From: Pirellulaceae bacterium
GTDB taxonomy: Bacteria > Planctomycetota > Planctomycetia > Pirellulales > Pirellulaceae
Direction: 5' to 3'
Assembly (NCBI GenBank): GCA_022448645.1
Contig: JAKVBZ010000080.1
Location: 1 to 24,203 of the forward strand
Length of the DNA stretch: 24,203 bases
Within the stretch, counting starts at the first letter, position 1. Every line of letters starts with the position of its first letter. Positions 8,104 to 17,600 of the stretch are shown here, piece by piece. The notes beneath the pieces were generated by a model. The model made no database searches. It was not told where the DNA came from and saw only the letters and a program-made list of their open reading frames with translations. A program made the translations under genes and the position numbers.

Positions 8104-10014
8104 ATGAAACGCCCCTGGCACATTTGGACTATTTACATTGCCTGCATCCTCCTGGGTCTGCCGGCAATGGGTTGGTTTACACATAAATCCCTTGATGTCG
8201 ACCGCGCGGAGTCACTAGCACGTGCGAAGATCGAGCACGAAGGCATCGTGCAAGCCGCGCTGTGGAGAATGGATGCAGAATTACTAACTCCTTTGGTGGC
8301 CCAAGAAACTACCCGACCATTGGTGGCTTACCAGACGGTCGAACAAAGTTTGCAAGCTCCTTCCGCTAGGTGCGAACCGCTTGTCCTTCAGCCTGAACCC
8401 TACGTAAAACTTAATTTCCAATATAACGCCGACGGAACGGTTCAATCTCCACAGGCAGCTTCGGACGATACCGCCTCCTGGGCTGTGAAACAGGGTACCA
8501 CCTACGAAAACATACAACTTAGCAAGAGGCGATTGTCTCAGTTAGAACAAACAACCAATCGTAATCGACTGTTGAAAATGCTTCCGGCAGACGCCCTGCC
8601 CCACCCCTCTCCAGCACCGAATTCGAACGCATCCGTATTCTCGTACAACAATGAAGCGGTCATATCCCATTTACAAGGGTTAGGATCGTCAAACATCTCC
8701 GACCATGATCATTCGCCATCTGCTTTTGGCCTCGATGAACTTACCGACACAAGACTGGCCGAAGAGACAACGGAATTCCAACAGTCCGCCATACAAACGC
8801 AACGACAGGTCGTGTCCAATTCGAGAAAGGCGGTACGCGACCTGAGACGACGCAATGAATTCGTGCAAAGCACCACGCGCCAGTCATCTCCAACGCAAAG
8901 AAGCGAACCGGTTCGAGTAAGCACACTCTCCGAGGAACACGTCGCCCCCATCGAGGTCATCGAAGGCATCACAAATCCACTGTGGATCGGGGGCGAATTA
9001 CTACTGGCCCGACGTGTTCACTTGAATCAAAGTGTGATAATTCAGGGGGCTTGGCTGGATTGGACAAAACTAAAGAGCGACCTACTATCAATGATCGCAG
9101 AAGAATTACCCCACGCTGATCTTGTACCACTACGTCCAGACGACATTCCGAATGCATCACGAGCCTTGGCCGCGTTACCTGCCGAACTGATCGTCCCCCA
9201 ACCGAACATTCCTCCAGCCCATTGGTTGTCGCCAATGCGACTCTCTATCGGCATTGCCTGGACCGGCCTTCTCGCCTCCCTAGTAGCCGTGGCCATTTTG
9301 TTAGCAGGGGTAATCTCACTCAGTGAACGTCGCGCAGATTTTGTTTCGGCCGTGACACACGAATTACGTACACCACTGACCACGTTTCGCATGTACGCGG
9401 AAATGCTTGCAGAAGACATGGTACGAGATCCCCAACAAAAGAAAGACTATGCTCAGACGTTACACCGTGAAGCAAGCCGTCTTAGCCACCTAGTCGATAA
9501 CGTGCTCTCGTATTCCCGCCTGGAACGAGGAACGACACCTAAGACAGGCGAAACGATCACCGTCCACCAATTACTCGAACCTACGCTACAAGTACTGAAG
9601 GATCGCCTGGAACAGGCGGGCATGACCATAGAACTTCACGCCGAGCGAGATACCACCGACATCACGTTGACGACTGACCCATCTGCCGTCGAACAGATCC
9701 TGTTTAATCTCATCGACAATGCCTGTAAGTACGCCGCTTCTACCGACGACCCTCGTGTCCTTCTAAATGTCCACTCCACACCGCAACACATCGAATTGTC
9801 AGTTACCGATCACGGCCCGGGGATCGATGCGTCATTGTCCAAACGATTATTCCAGCCTTTCTCAAAATCCGCAGAGGAAGCGGCCCATTCTTGCCCTGGA
9901 GTCGGTTTGGGCTTGGCACTTTCTCACCGGCTGGCCCGTCAACTTGGCGGAAAGCTAACTTGGGTTCCCACACGACCGGGAGCGACCTTCAGGCTATCTC
10001 TTCCGCGAACCTAA
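8104..10014 (+). CDS. Membrane sensor histidine kinase with large extracytoplasmic region
   Basis: This 636-residue kinase is presumably the partner of the adjacent regulator. A first membrane helix lies near residues 9-26 and a second near 380-406. Between them are about 350 extracytoplasmic residues that match no sensor domain I recognise. That region is rich in Gln and Ser and holds a probable coiled coil (TEFQQSAIQTQRQVVSNSRK). The cytoplasmic part has the H box with phospho-acceptor His419 (VTHELRTPL), the N box with Asn539 (LIDNACKYA), a G1 box at Asp569 (DHGPGID) and a G2 box at 600-605 (VGLGLA). All catalytic motifs are intact. No HAMP domain is evident between the second helix and the H box. 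The ligand is unknown. Confidence 0.93.
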   Translation: MKRPWHIWTIYIACILLGLPAMGWFTHKSLDVDRAESLARAKIEHEGIVQAALWRMDAELLTPLVAQETTRPLVAYQTVEQSLQAPSARCEPLVLQPEPYVKLNFQYNADGTVQSPQAASDDTASWAVKQGTTYENIQLSKRRLSQLEQTTNRNRLLKMLPADALPHPSPAPNSNASVFSYNNEAVISHLQGLGSSNISDHDHSPSAFGLDELTDTRLAEETTEFQQSAIQTQRQVVSNSRKAVRDLRRRNEFVQSTTRQSSPTQRSEPVRVSTLSEEHVAPIEVIEGITNPLWIGGELLLARRVHLNQSVIIQGAWLDWTKLKSDLLSMIAEELPHADLVPLRPDDIPNASRALAALPAELIVPQPNIPPAHWLSPMRLSIGIAWTGLLASLVAVAILLAGVISLSERRADFVSAVTHELRTPLTTFRMYAEMLAEDMVRDPQQKKDYAQTLHREASRLSHLVDNVLSYSRLERGTTPKTGETITVHQLLEPTLQVLKDRLEQAGMTIELHAERDTTDITLTTDPSAVEQILFNLIDNACKYAASTDDPRVLLNVHSTPQHIELSVTDHGPGIDASLSKRLFQPFSKSAEEAAHSCPGVGLGLALSHRLARQLGGKLTWVPTRPGATFRLSLPRT

Positions 10015-10273
10015 CAGCTGCTTACGGGAACTCCGAGCCAAACTGCCGTACCCATCGCAACTTGGCCCTGTGATGACATGCCTCGTAAGTGGAGGCCCCA
10101 CACACATGGCCAAGAAGAACGAACCATGCACAAACGGTGTGCCAGACGAGCTCGCGGTGTCAACAACCGCAACACCACAAACTTGGTAGGACGCCCCTTC
10201 ATGTCTGACGCTTTCTATGAGTACAATTTCTAAGACAAACAGACATACTAACTTACCAGAGAGGTTCCCCATC

Positions 10274-11188
10274 ATGAACAAATGGTTCGCAGCCCCCTGG
10301 CCGGGTCATGCACTGATCTTTTCCGGCCTTACTTTCTTTTTACACGCTGTCTATCTAGACGCTGTTGAATTCGATTTCCTCGAAAACGAAACCTTTGCTC
10401 AACCCAAAGGTGAAACACTGCAATTAGACGCTTTCTTGGTGCCATCGTCTCAGCCGACACCTGCCATGATTTACGTTCACGGTGGAGGCTTTGTTTCCGG
10501 CGACAAGGGCAACATCAGCACAGGCTTTCGCGAGATCCGCGATCTGCTTCTGAAGTCTGGTATCTCCGTGATTTCCATCAACTACCGTCTCGCTCCGAAG
10601 CACCCCTACCCTGCCGCTCCCAACGATGTCCAAGCTGGCATTCGCTATATCAAAAAACATGCCCAACGATTTCGTGTCGATCCTGATCGGCTGGCTTTAA
10701 TGGGAGAATCTGCCGGTGGCATGCTCGTTTCGCACGCCGGAGCCAAATATGAGGCCGGTAATCGAGTCGCTGCCGTGGTGTCGTTTTACGGAGAACACGA
10801 TTTTACGTTACGTGTCAGTGAGGACCCCTGCGCGATGGACGGATACACCAAGAAACGCCCTGACGGCGGCTGCATCTCCAATGGCATGGCAGATTTCCTT
10901 GGATTTCGGGAATTAAATCCTGCAGGCATGGCTACGTTAGAGGACGCAACGGTGGTTAATCATGTCCACACGACCATGCCGCCCTATCTGCTAATTCATG
11001 GTACCAGAGACTACGGAGTGCCCATTGAACAGGCACACAGTATGCATGCAGCCATGCAACGTGTTGGGGCTGAGTGCCAACTGGTGGCAATCGTGGGCGG
11101 AGGTCATGGAGGATGGAACGAACCGCACCAGCAACATTATCAAACCATCATGATCGAATGGCTGCTCGAAAAACTGGCAGACCATTAA
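10274..11188 (+). CDS. Exported alpha/beta hydrolase (esterase/lipase, HGGG type)
   Basis: This 304-residue protein has the hormone-sensitive-lipase type signatures. HGGG at 69-72 forms the oxyanion hole. Ser146 (GESAGG), Asp246 (GTRDYGVP) and His278 (GGGHGG) form the catalytic triad. ISINYRLAPKHPYPAA is the usual strand after the oxyanion loop. GAGAGG-like purine-rich sequence at about 10258-10264 precedes the ATG at 10274, and the N-terminus from that ATG is a signal peptide, so it is preferred over an in-frame ATG at 10217. The enzyme probably hydrolyses esters, such as acetyl groups on sugars or xylan. Only four bases separate its stop from the next gene, so the two are almost certainly one transcript. 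Confidence 0.9.
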   Translation: MNKWFAAPWPGHALIFSGLTFFLHAVYLDAVEFDFLENETFAQPKGETLQLDAFLVPSSQPTPAMIYVHGGGFVSGDKGNISTGFREIRDLLLKSGISVISINYRLAPKHPYPAAPNDVQAGIRYIKKHAQRFRVDPDRLALMGESAGGMLVSHAGAKYEAGNRVAAVVSFYGEHDFTLRVSEDPCAMDGYTKKRPDGGCISNGMADFLGFRELNPAGMATLEDATVVNHVHTTMPPYLLIHGTRDYGVPIEQAHSMHAAMQRVGAECQLVAIVGGGHGGWNEPHQQHYQTIMIEWLLEKLADH

Positions 11189-11192
11189 ACCA

Positions 11193-12497
11193 ATGACCTT
11201 CAACACTTCCATCTACCTTGCTCTGGGGATCACCGCACTTTGCTATCCAGTCGGCGCTGCCGACTGGCCTCAATTTCGCGGACCGGAGGGCAGAGCGATC
11301 GCCCACCATGCTCGCGTCCCTTGGCAATGGGATGAGGGGCGGCATCTAGCGTGGAAATATCCGCTACCGGGACCAGGTTCCAGCTCGCCGGTCGTCACCA
11401 ACGAATGCGTGTTTGTAACCTGCTATTCCGGTTATGCCGAGGACGTTGAGAACCCGGGCGAAGCAGCACAACTTCAACGACACGTCGTCTGTGTCGACCG
11501 TCGAACCGGACAGCTACGTTGGGAAAAAACTGTGGCCGCAGTTTTACCAGAAGCCCCCTATGAGCGATTCCTCACGGAACATGGCTATGCCAGTAACACG
11601 CCAGCGACCGACGGTCAGTGTCTGTATGTATTTTTCGGTAAAACCGGAGTCCTGGCGTACGACTTTGAGGGAAATGAATTATGGCGTACAAGTGTGGGAA
11701 CTGGTTCGGTCGAGCCTCATTGGAGTTCCGTGGCCAGTCTCACCCTGCACGGAAACATGCTCATCGTAAACGCTTCGGATGAAAGTCAAGCGATATGGGG
11801 ATTGAACAAGGCAACCGGCGATGTTTCATGGAAATACGAAGATCCTCGCCTACGTTTGGCGGTCGGCACCCCTGCAGTATCACGTGTGAATGACCGTCAC
11901 GAACTCGTTTTGGCCTGTCCTGACACCATGCTCGGCATCTGCCCGGATCGCGGCGAACTTTTATGGAGCGCTTCGATTCTCATCGACGACAATATCGCGC
12001 CCAGTATCTCCATCGCAGAAAACATCGCCTACGCAACCGGCGGTTTGAAAGGCGGTACAACCGCTGTCCGATTGGGCGGAAAAGACGACGTGAGCGAGTC
12101 GCATGTCCTGTGGTCAAGTAAACACTATTCGTACGTACCCAGTCCCGTCGTGTACGAAGGCAACATTTACTGTGTCGATCAACGTGCCGTAGGATATTGC
12201 ATCACTGCCGACACTGGTGAGCTTGTCTATCGCGAACGTTTACCGGAAGCTTCCTCCGGTGGCCAAGCCATCTATGCTTCTCCTGTTGTGGCTGACGGAC
12301 GCATTTATGTCGTCACGCGATTCCGCGGGACCTTTGTCATTGCGACTGGTGAGAAATGGAGCATCCTGGCCCACAATGTCTTCGCCAGTGACGACAGCCA
12401 ATTCAACGCTACTCCTGCCATAGCGGACACACAAGTCTTTTTGCGTTCCAACAAATACCTCTATTGTATCGCCTCGCCAGAAACACCAAGCGAGTAA
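11193..12497 (+). CDS. Exported PQQ-like beta-propeller repeat protein
   Basis: This 434-residue protein has a signal peptide (1-22) followed by ADWPQFRGP, the opening motif of many planctomycete PQQ-like propellers. Repeated blade phrases include VVCVDRRTGQLRWEK, GVLAYDFEGNELWRTS, WGLNKATGDVSWKYED and YCITADTGELVYRE, each with the Trp-docking pattern. Such proteins may bind a quinone cofactor or act as a scaffold; many have lost the cofactor, and I cannot assign a substrate. It begins four bases after the alpha/beta hydrolase stop. Directly after its own stop, GGACAC (12498-12503) and GTGTCC (12519-12524) form a weak inverted repeat. Confidence 0.88.
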   Translation: MTFNTSIYLALGITALCYPVGAADWPQFRGPEGRAIAHHARVPWQWDEGRHLAWKYPLPGPGSSSPVVTNECVFVTCYSGYAEDVENPGEAAQLQRHVVCVDRRTGQLRWEKTVAAVLPEAPYERFLTEHGYASNTPATDGQCLYVFFGKTGVLAYDFEGNELWRTSVGTGSVEPHWSSVASLTLHGNMLIVNASDESQAIWGLNKATGDVSWKYEDPRLRLAVGTPAVSRVNDRHELVLACPDTMLGICPDRGELLWSASILIDDNIAPSISIAENIAYATGGLKGGTTAVRLGGKDDVSESHVLWSSKHYSYVPSPVVYEGNIYCVDQRAVGYCITADTGELVYRERLPEASSGGQAIYASPVVADGRIYVVTRFRGTFVIATGEKWSILAHNVFASDDSQFNATPAIADTQVFLRSNKYLYCIASPETPSE

Positions 12498-12549
12498 GGA
12501 CACGCGACCAATGGCTGAGTGTCCGAAAGAACTTGAACAAGGTTAAATC

Positions 12550-13296
12550 ATGCCAGAACAAACCACACTGTCGTATGCTCTACCGGCAACGGAAATGCCA
12601 CACGACGTCCGAGACCAGCTCCACCCGTGGATAGCTGACATCGCAGGCATGAACCCGTCAGCTGCCCATCAAAGCCTGGAGAAACGTTGGGAACATCTAA
12701 CTTCCTCGTCCCTTTGCAATCTGCGTGACCGGCTGTTGGAATTTCACCCGGCGTCCATCGTCGTCCACGACAAATTCGCTGACCTGCACTGCCTGCGTGA
12801 TCCCAATCACGCCTCCGTTTCCAGTGACGCACACGCTATGTTTGTTCCACCTCCGTTGGAGAAAGATTTCATCCAGCGCAATCTGGAAGTATTCGGCATG
12901 GAAGAACTCGACTCCGTTGCGGAATTCTTTCTGGGATTTGCGGGGCTTGGCGACCAGATACCTTTAGTCGCCGGACGATTTCCATACATCGAGTGGTCTC
13001 GATTTGCTGACTGGTGGGGACCCGATAACCAAGGCTACAAAAAATGGGTCGACGCCCTCGTTCTCTATCACGCGCTCAACGGCGACCAAGTATTATTACA
13101 CGCCAGTGGACAGGTCGGTTGGTGCGTCATGGACTCCAACACTGTCATCGAAATCGCAAACTCGTTTGACGAATTCATCGAACATTACACTGAATTCAAA
13201 GAGTCGGACCACGTATTCGAAGCGTGGACTTCTCGGGAGCTGCTGGATTTCAAGAACCAGGATCCTAACTACAACGATGAATATCCGATTCTATGA
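12550..13296 (+). CDS. Cytosolic protein of uncertain family, SMI1/KNR4 (SUKH)-like
   Basis: This 248-residue protein has no signal peptide or membrane segment, in contrast to its exported upstream neighbours. The C-terminal half has features reminiscent of the SUKH fold: VAEFFLGFAGLGDQIPLV, DQVLLHASGQVGWCVMD and NSFDEFIEHYTEF. That resemblance is by eye only. SUKH proteins often act as immunity or scaffold proteins, but no toxin gene is beside this one. The first half (about 1-85) is helical and unassigned. It starts at an ATG 52 bases after the PQQ gene on the same strand. Treat the family assignment as tentative; that the frame is a gene is much more certain, from its length and amino acid make-up. 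Confidence 0.7.
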   Translation: MPEQTTLSYALPATEMPHDVRDQLHPWIADIAGMNPSAAHQSLEKRWEHLTSSSLCNLRDRLLEFHPASIVVHDKFADLHCLRDPNHASVSSDAHAMFVPPPLEKDFIQRNLEVFGMEELDSVAEFFLGFAGLGDQIPLVAGRFPYIEWSRFADWWGPDNQGYKKWVDALVLYHALNGDQVLLHASGQVGWCVMDSNTVIEIANSFDEFIEHYTEFKESDHVFEAWTSRELLDFKNQDPNYNDEYPIL

Positions 13297-13736
13297 CCCC
13301 CTCTTCCACACGTCCCTAGCTACCCTGCGCCATGCTTGACAAGAAACCCGTACGGCACCTTATGTACTCGGACGATGGGACTGATTACATCGAGTCGTTC
13401 CAGAGAACGGTTCGGAATTAGCTATTAACCCGAAAATAGTTCAGTACGCTGTACGAATCCAAGGCACCCACATAACGTGCTGGCGACGTCACAGCAACAC
13501 GGTACGTCCTCACAGTTCCCTCAAGTACATACCACCGATGTCGGAAGTAATATGAACCTGTCCGTTCTCTTTGGCTACGCCTCCAAGAACAAACAGATCT
13601 GGCCTAGAGGCGACGTCAACGGTAATTTAAATACTGGTATCTACCATGTGGGCATGGTGATACCCCATGTGGACGGAATGAAATGTGCCTTATCATAGCT
13701 AAACCATCACCCTTTGATCTAAAGAAAGCCTAAACG
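13297..13736. other. Gene-free gap with a strong hairpin
   Basis: This is 440 bases without a convincing gene. A 73-codon frame at 13477-13698 has no recognisable protein features and was rejected. The notable content is the hairpin at 13636-13664 and a direct repeat CCATGTGG at 13644-13651 and 13665-13672, spaced 21 bases (two helical turns). The leader of the VOC gene probably starts in this region. Confidence 0.55.
13636..13664. promoter_or_regulatory. 12-bp hairpin with single bulged base and TGGG loop
   Basis: The order is GGTATC, a single T, ACCATG, TGGG, CATGGT, GATACC. The outer 6-bp and inner 6-bp arms are exact reverse complements, and one T (13642) is bulged. It lies 72 bases before the VOC start codon. 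No T-run follows on the plus strand. It could be a leader structure, a terminator for the upstream gene or a protein-binding palindrome. Confidence 0.5.
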
Positions 13737-14240
13737 ATGACAGCAATCAAGAAAATCGGCAAAATGGACCACGTAGCAGTCATGGTTAGTGACCTGGACC
13801 GGTCCTACCATTTCTATCATGACCTGTTGGGTTTGGAAAAACTCGAGTATGTCGAACATCCGATGCCGGGATCCACCAACATTGAAGGCGTCTCCAAGAT
13901 GACCGGTTTTCCCGATGTTCGCGTACGGGAATATCGCATGACACTACCTGAAAACCCCGGCATGACGCTCGATCTTATCGAGTGGATCACTCCCAAAAGC
14001 CCTGTGGGACGCTATCCACTACACCACGTGCCATCGGCACACCTCTGCTTCAATGTCGACGACATTGAAGCGACTTATAAGTATCTCAAAGAAGAGGGAG
14101 TCGAGTTTGTCTCGCCACCCGTGTATTGGGAAGCGTCTGAAGGAGGGTGGGTCGTTCTTTTCTTTTACGACCCGGACGGCAACCTGTTAGAGCTGAATCA
14201 ACCTCAGCCGCAAAACGAACGCACCGATCCCGCTGCCTAG
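13737..14240 (+). CDS. VOC (glyoxalase/bleomycin-resistance/dioxygenase) superfamily protein
   Basis: This 167-residue single-domain cytosolic protein is built of two beta-alpha-beta-beta-beta modules. The four canonical metal-ligand positions are filled: His12 (MDHVAVMV), Glu82 (LDLIEW), His102 (AHLCFNV) and Glu152 (GNLLELNQ). An intact metal site argues for an enzyme such as a lactoylglutathione-lyase relative, an isomerase or an extradiol dioxygenase relative. The sequence does not distinguish these. It stands alone between two gaps, and its neighbour downstream is convergent. The only Shine-Dalgarno candidate is a weak AGAAAG upstream of the ATG. Confidence 0.88.
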   Translation: MTAIKKIGKMDHVAVMVSDLDRSYHFYHDLLGLEKLEYVEHPMPGSTNIEGVSKMTGFPDVRVREYRMTLPENPGMTLDLIEWITPKSPVGRYPLHHVPSAHLCFNVDDIEATYKYLKEEGVEFVSPPVYWEASEGGWVVLFFYDPDGNLLELNQPQPQNERTDPAA

Positions 14241-14653
14241 TCAGCCGTTAACTTCGCCCCTTCCGGACACAAAGCGACTAGGCGGTCGGCCCCAGTTCGT
14301 TAATTGACTGCGCGCCTTACGGGACCACGTTTCCTGACCCCGCCCCCGAGACTAGCAACCTTGTCATGCCCCAACGTTCTCTGGTTCGGACCGAGTGGGG
14401 CTGACGTCAAACACAGAAAGATCCAGCGACAAGAGCGGCTTAACCTCAATACTACCCCGATCCCTTCCGGAGGTTGTTTAGCGATGTCAGTGGCGGGCGA
14501 CCAGGTCAGCCCCAGATCGATCATCGTCGCCGGAAACACACTAAAATCTCGTGTCAATTTTCACCCGGTGAGTGAAGGAAACATCACCAAAGAGAGCGGC
14601 TGCCCGGCGCGTTGCACATTTTCTCGATCCGACCGACACGCGTTGGTTACGAC
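14241..14653. other. Gene-free convergent intergenic region
   Basis: This 413-base gap lies between the VOC gene and the 3' end of the minus-strand PVC dehydrogenase. Overlapping frames on both strands look non-coding (Arg/Pro/Thr rich, no motif). Weak inverted repeats are present, for example GCCCCA about 14368 with TGGGGC about 14396, and AACCTC with GAGGTT around 14442-14475. None has a T-tail. Termination for both genes probably happens here, but I cannot place it. Confidence 0.45.
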
Positions 14654-17600
14654 CTAGTCATTCTCCAAGTCGTATCGTCCAATTAACCAAGCCGTCAGAT
14701 CCGCGACTTGTTGAGCGGACAGCAAAGAACCAAATTCAGGCATCGCTGATTTCTTGTCACTCAAGCGTTCGTCGACATCATCCGACAAGATGAAGTGTGT
14801 CTTGCCGTCGGGTTGAACCAATGTGATACCAGCTGCCGTATGTTCTTTTAATAGCCCAGTAACGACGGTCCCCGCAGTCGTATGAATAATTTGCCGATAA
14901 AAGCCTTCCGTGATATGGGCACTTGGCTCGATGATGGAACGAACCACATGTTCCGGGTCGCGCCGTTTGGCCAGTTGCAACAAGTCTGGACCGTAACCGT
15001 CGCCAGACTCGTCCGCCCGATGGCAAGCAGAACACGTAGCTCCACCGTTGGCGAAAAACAACGCCCGGCCCCGCTCCGGCCGGGCCTCATCAAGCTGCGA
15101 CAACGCAGCCGACACCGTGACGATGTCCTCCTTGGGCTGTAATCCGTGTTGTTCAATAGCGACGATATAATTGGACTTCCCAACATTTGCCTGCACGGTG
15201 GCATTGCCGCCCAACGTCACCACACCGGCGGCATAATCGCGGCGGTATACTTCGAATTCTGTGTCGTTGGTCTTGATCCGCAACGGGGTTCTCATGAAAC
15301 CATCAAGCCAATTCGGGCGTTGAGAAACACGCAAGTCATACCCCAAGTAGACAGTAATCGGCACCACGCTTTCAAAACGCAGGAATTCCTGTCCTCGTGA
15401 CTCGGAGTCGTTATTAGCACAGCGAATCGTCGTAAAACCTGCCAGGACCTTGGGGATCCTCTCAAAATGATAGGGTCGATCAGAATAGACACGTGCACCT
15501 TCGACGAGTCCTTGGTACACCGCTACATACGTTTCGTCCGACTCAGCTCGAATGTCAAGCAACCCGGTACGGATGGAAGTTTCGACCGGACTCCGTAGAC
15601 GATAGTGCATTTCCGCCACAGGACCGATCTGCTGGTCTCGACTGTACAGCGCCACTCGCAGTGTCATCGTGCGATCGACCGTCAACCCGCCCTTCCAAAC
15701 CGGTGAATTCCTCGTAGGTGTCGATCCATCGGTCGTGTAGTACATGGTGGCCGGTTTGATACCAGGTGCGATTTTGATCTCCAAAAAGCCATCAAAATCT
15801 CCAGCGGGTTCGCTGAAACTCATGAGTGAATTTCCACCCCGCTTGGCAATCCACAAGCCGGCAACTTCGCGAACTCGATCATCCACGTCAGCAAGCATTT
15901 TTTCGACACCCGCTTCGGGCACATCTCGATCTTCGGCCAACGACAACAAAGCAGCGAGTCGCACACCAGGTCGCGAATCTTCCAACAGCAAATATCGGTC
16001 AGACAACGGCAACACCTCCCGCATACGCTGCCAAATATTGTAGAAACAAACACGATCCGTCTCCTCAGACGCCTGTGCCAACAAGTGCTTTCGGACGACG
16101 AGCTTCTCTTCATTACTGGCTACGTGCCACCAAGCGGGATGGATCGTTTGGAGTACGGCAAAGCGAACACGTGCTGCAGAATGATCGAGACCATTCACGA
16201 TCGTGTTGACGAGAAGGCCGATCTCAAAATCACCGCGGCGAACACCGTCGCCCAGCGCTCGTGTGGCTTGAATGCGGCAATTTTGATTATCTCCTGCGGT
16301 CAACGGCAGCAATTCTTTACCATCATGCGACATTTGCCCCAAGGTCCACACCAACCATGTCTCGATTCGTCGATTTGGTGTCGCAACGTGTTTCGTAGTG
16401 CCGTTGATCTTTTGCAAGACCACTTCAATCAACGAATGACTGGAGGACGCACGTTTAAGCAGTTCTAATTGTGCCGCGACACGGCGAGCTGGGATCGGGG
16501 AAGCAAACCCATCGACAAGCTCCTCTGTCGACCATTCGTTCAATGGTCGCGTCCAATCCAATGGGCTCAAGGCATCCTGTGAGCCACCTTTCCAGGTCAC
16601 TCGAAAGACACGTCCTTCATTCGCCTGTTCTTGCTCTTCATTCCAGACGACACCGTATGCCTTTCCCCAGCCAAAGATATACAATCCACCGTCAGGCCCA
16701 ACTTCAATATCAGTGGGCCGGTACAAGGCGTCTCCTCCCGTCACAAACTCAGTCCAAGCCCCTCCCTTAGGTTGAATCAGCGCCCCTTCCCATTCGGGCC
16801 GGTACATGAAGGTTGTCTTGCGAAGCCAATCGTTAAAAAACCAGCAGCCACGGTAGGACACAGGGAATTGGTCCGCCAAATAAAACGTCAAACCAGTACC
16901 AGACCCATGAAATACGGGACCCGTAATCGGTGCCGTCGGCAAGTGACCACGGCCAGTCCAGTGAGCACTCCAGGGATGCCCCCACCCAAAGTGGGCACCG
17001 CGAAAAGGCATGAACACGCGATCGCCATCATCCTGATCATTGTCAGTACTCTGCCAGTTGAACTGGTCGTCATGTGCCAAATCCCACGGGTTGCGAAATC
17101 CTCGGGAAATAATTTCCAAGTTTTCCCCCATGTCGTCACACACCAAGACGCCACCTTCCGCCCCCCAATCGTCGGCTGGATCCTGATAAACCCTCTGATA
17201 TGTCTCCGCAGTGAAACTTTTAGGTGCTGGTATGTCCGGAGAACCCGCTGGCGCTGTCACTCCCCATAATTCACGGAAAGCTGCTGGAGCCATACGACCG
17301 GGTTGGGTGAGACCTTTGGAATTACCCTTTGACATGTACAACCGACCGTCGGGCCCCCAATTCAAACCATGTAGCCCGTGCTCCAGGTTGCCCAGGTCGG
17401 TATAAATGCGAACGTACTCATCTGCGACGTTATCTCCGTCCGTGTCTCGCACCAAAGTAAGGTCTGGAGCGTTGGCAACCCACAAATCGTCTCCGTGCCA
17501 CGCAATACTCTGAATACAATTGAAGCCGGACGCAAACTGGTGTTTGTGATCGAGTTGCCCGTCACCATTGGTATCGGTCACCATCCAGACACTGTCACCC

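Noticed and set aside
12498..12524. GGACAC/GTGTCC inverted repeat after the PQQ gene as an intrinsic terminator
   Set aside because: The stem is only 6 bp with a 15-base loop and no T-run follows.
13477..13698. 73-residue plus-strand frame before the VOC gene
   Set aside because: It contains the 12-bp hairpin, has no recognisable motif and no supporting ribosome binding site.
14300..14657. Overlapping frames on both strands in the convergent gap
   Set aside because: Composition is Arg/Pro/Thr rich with no family resemblance; typical chance frames.
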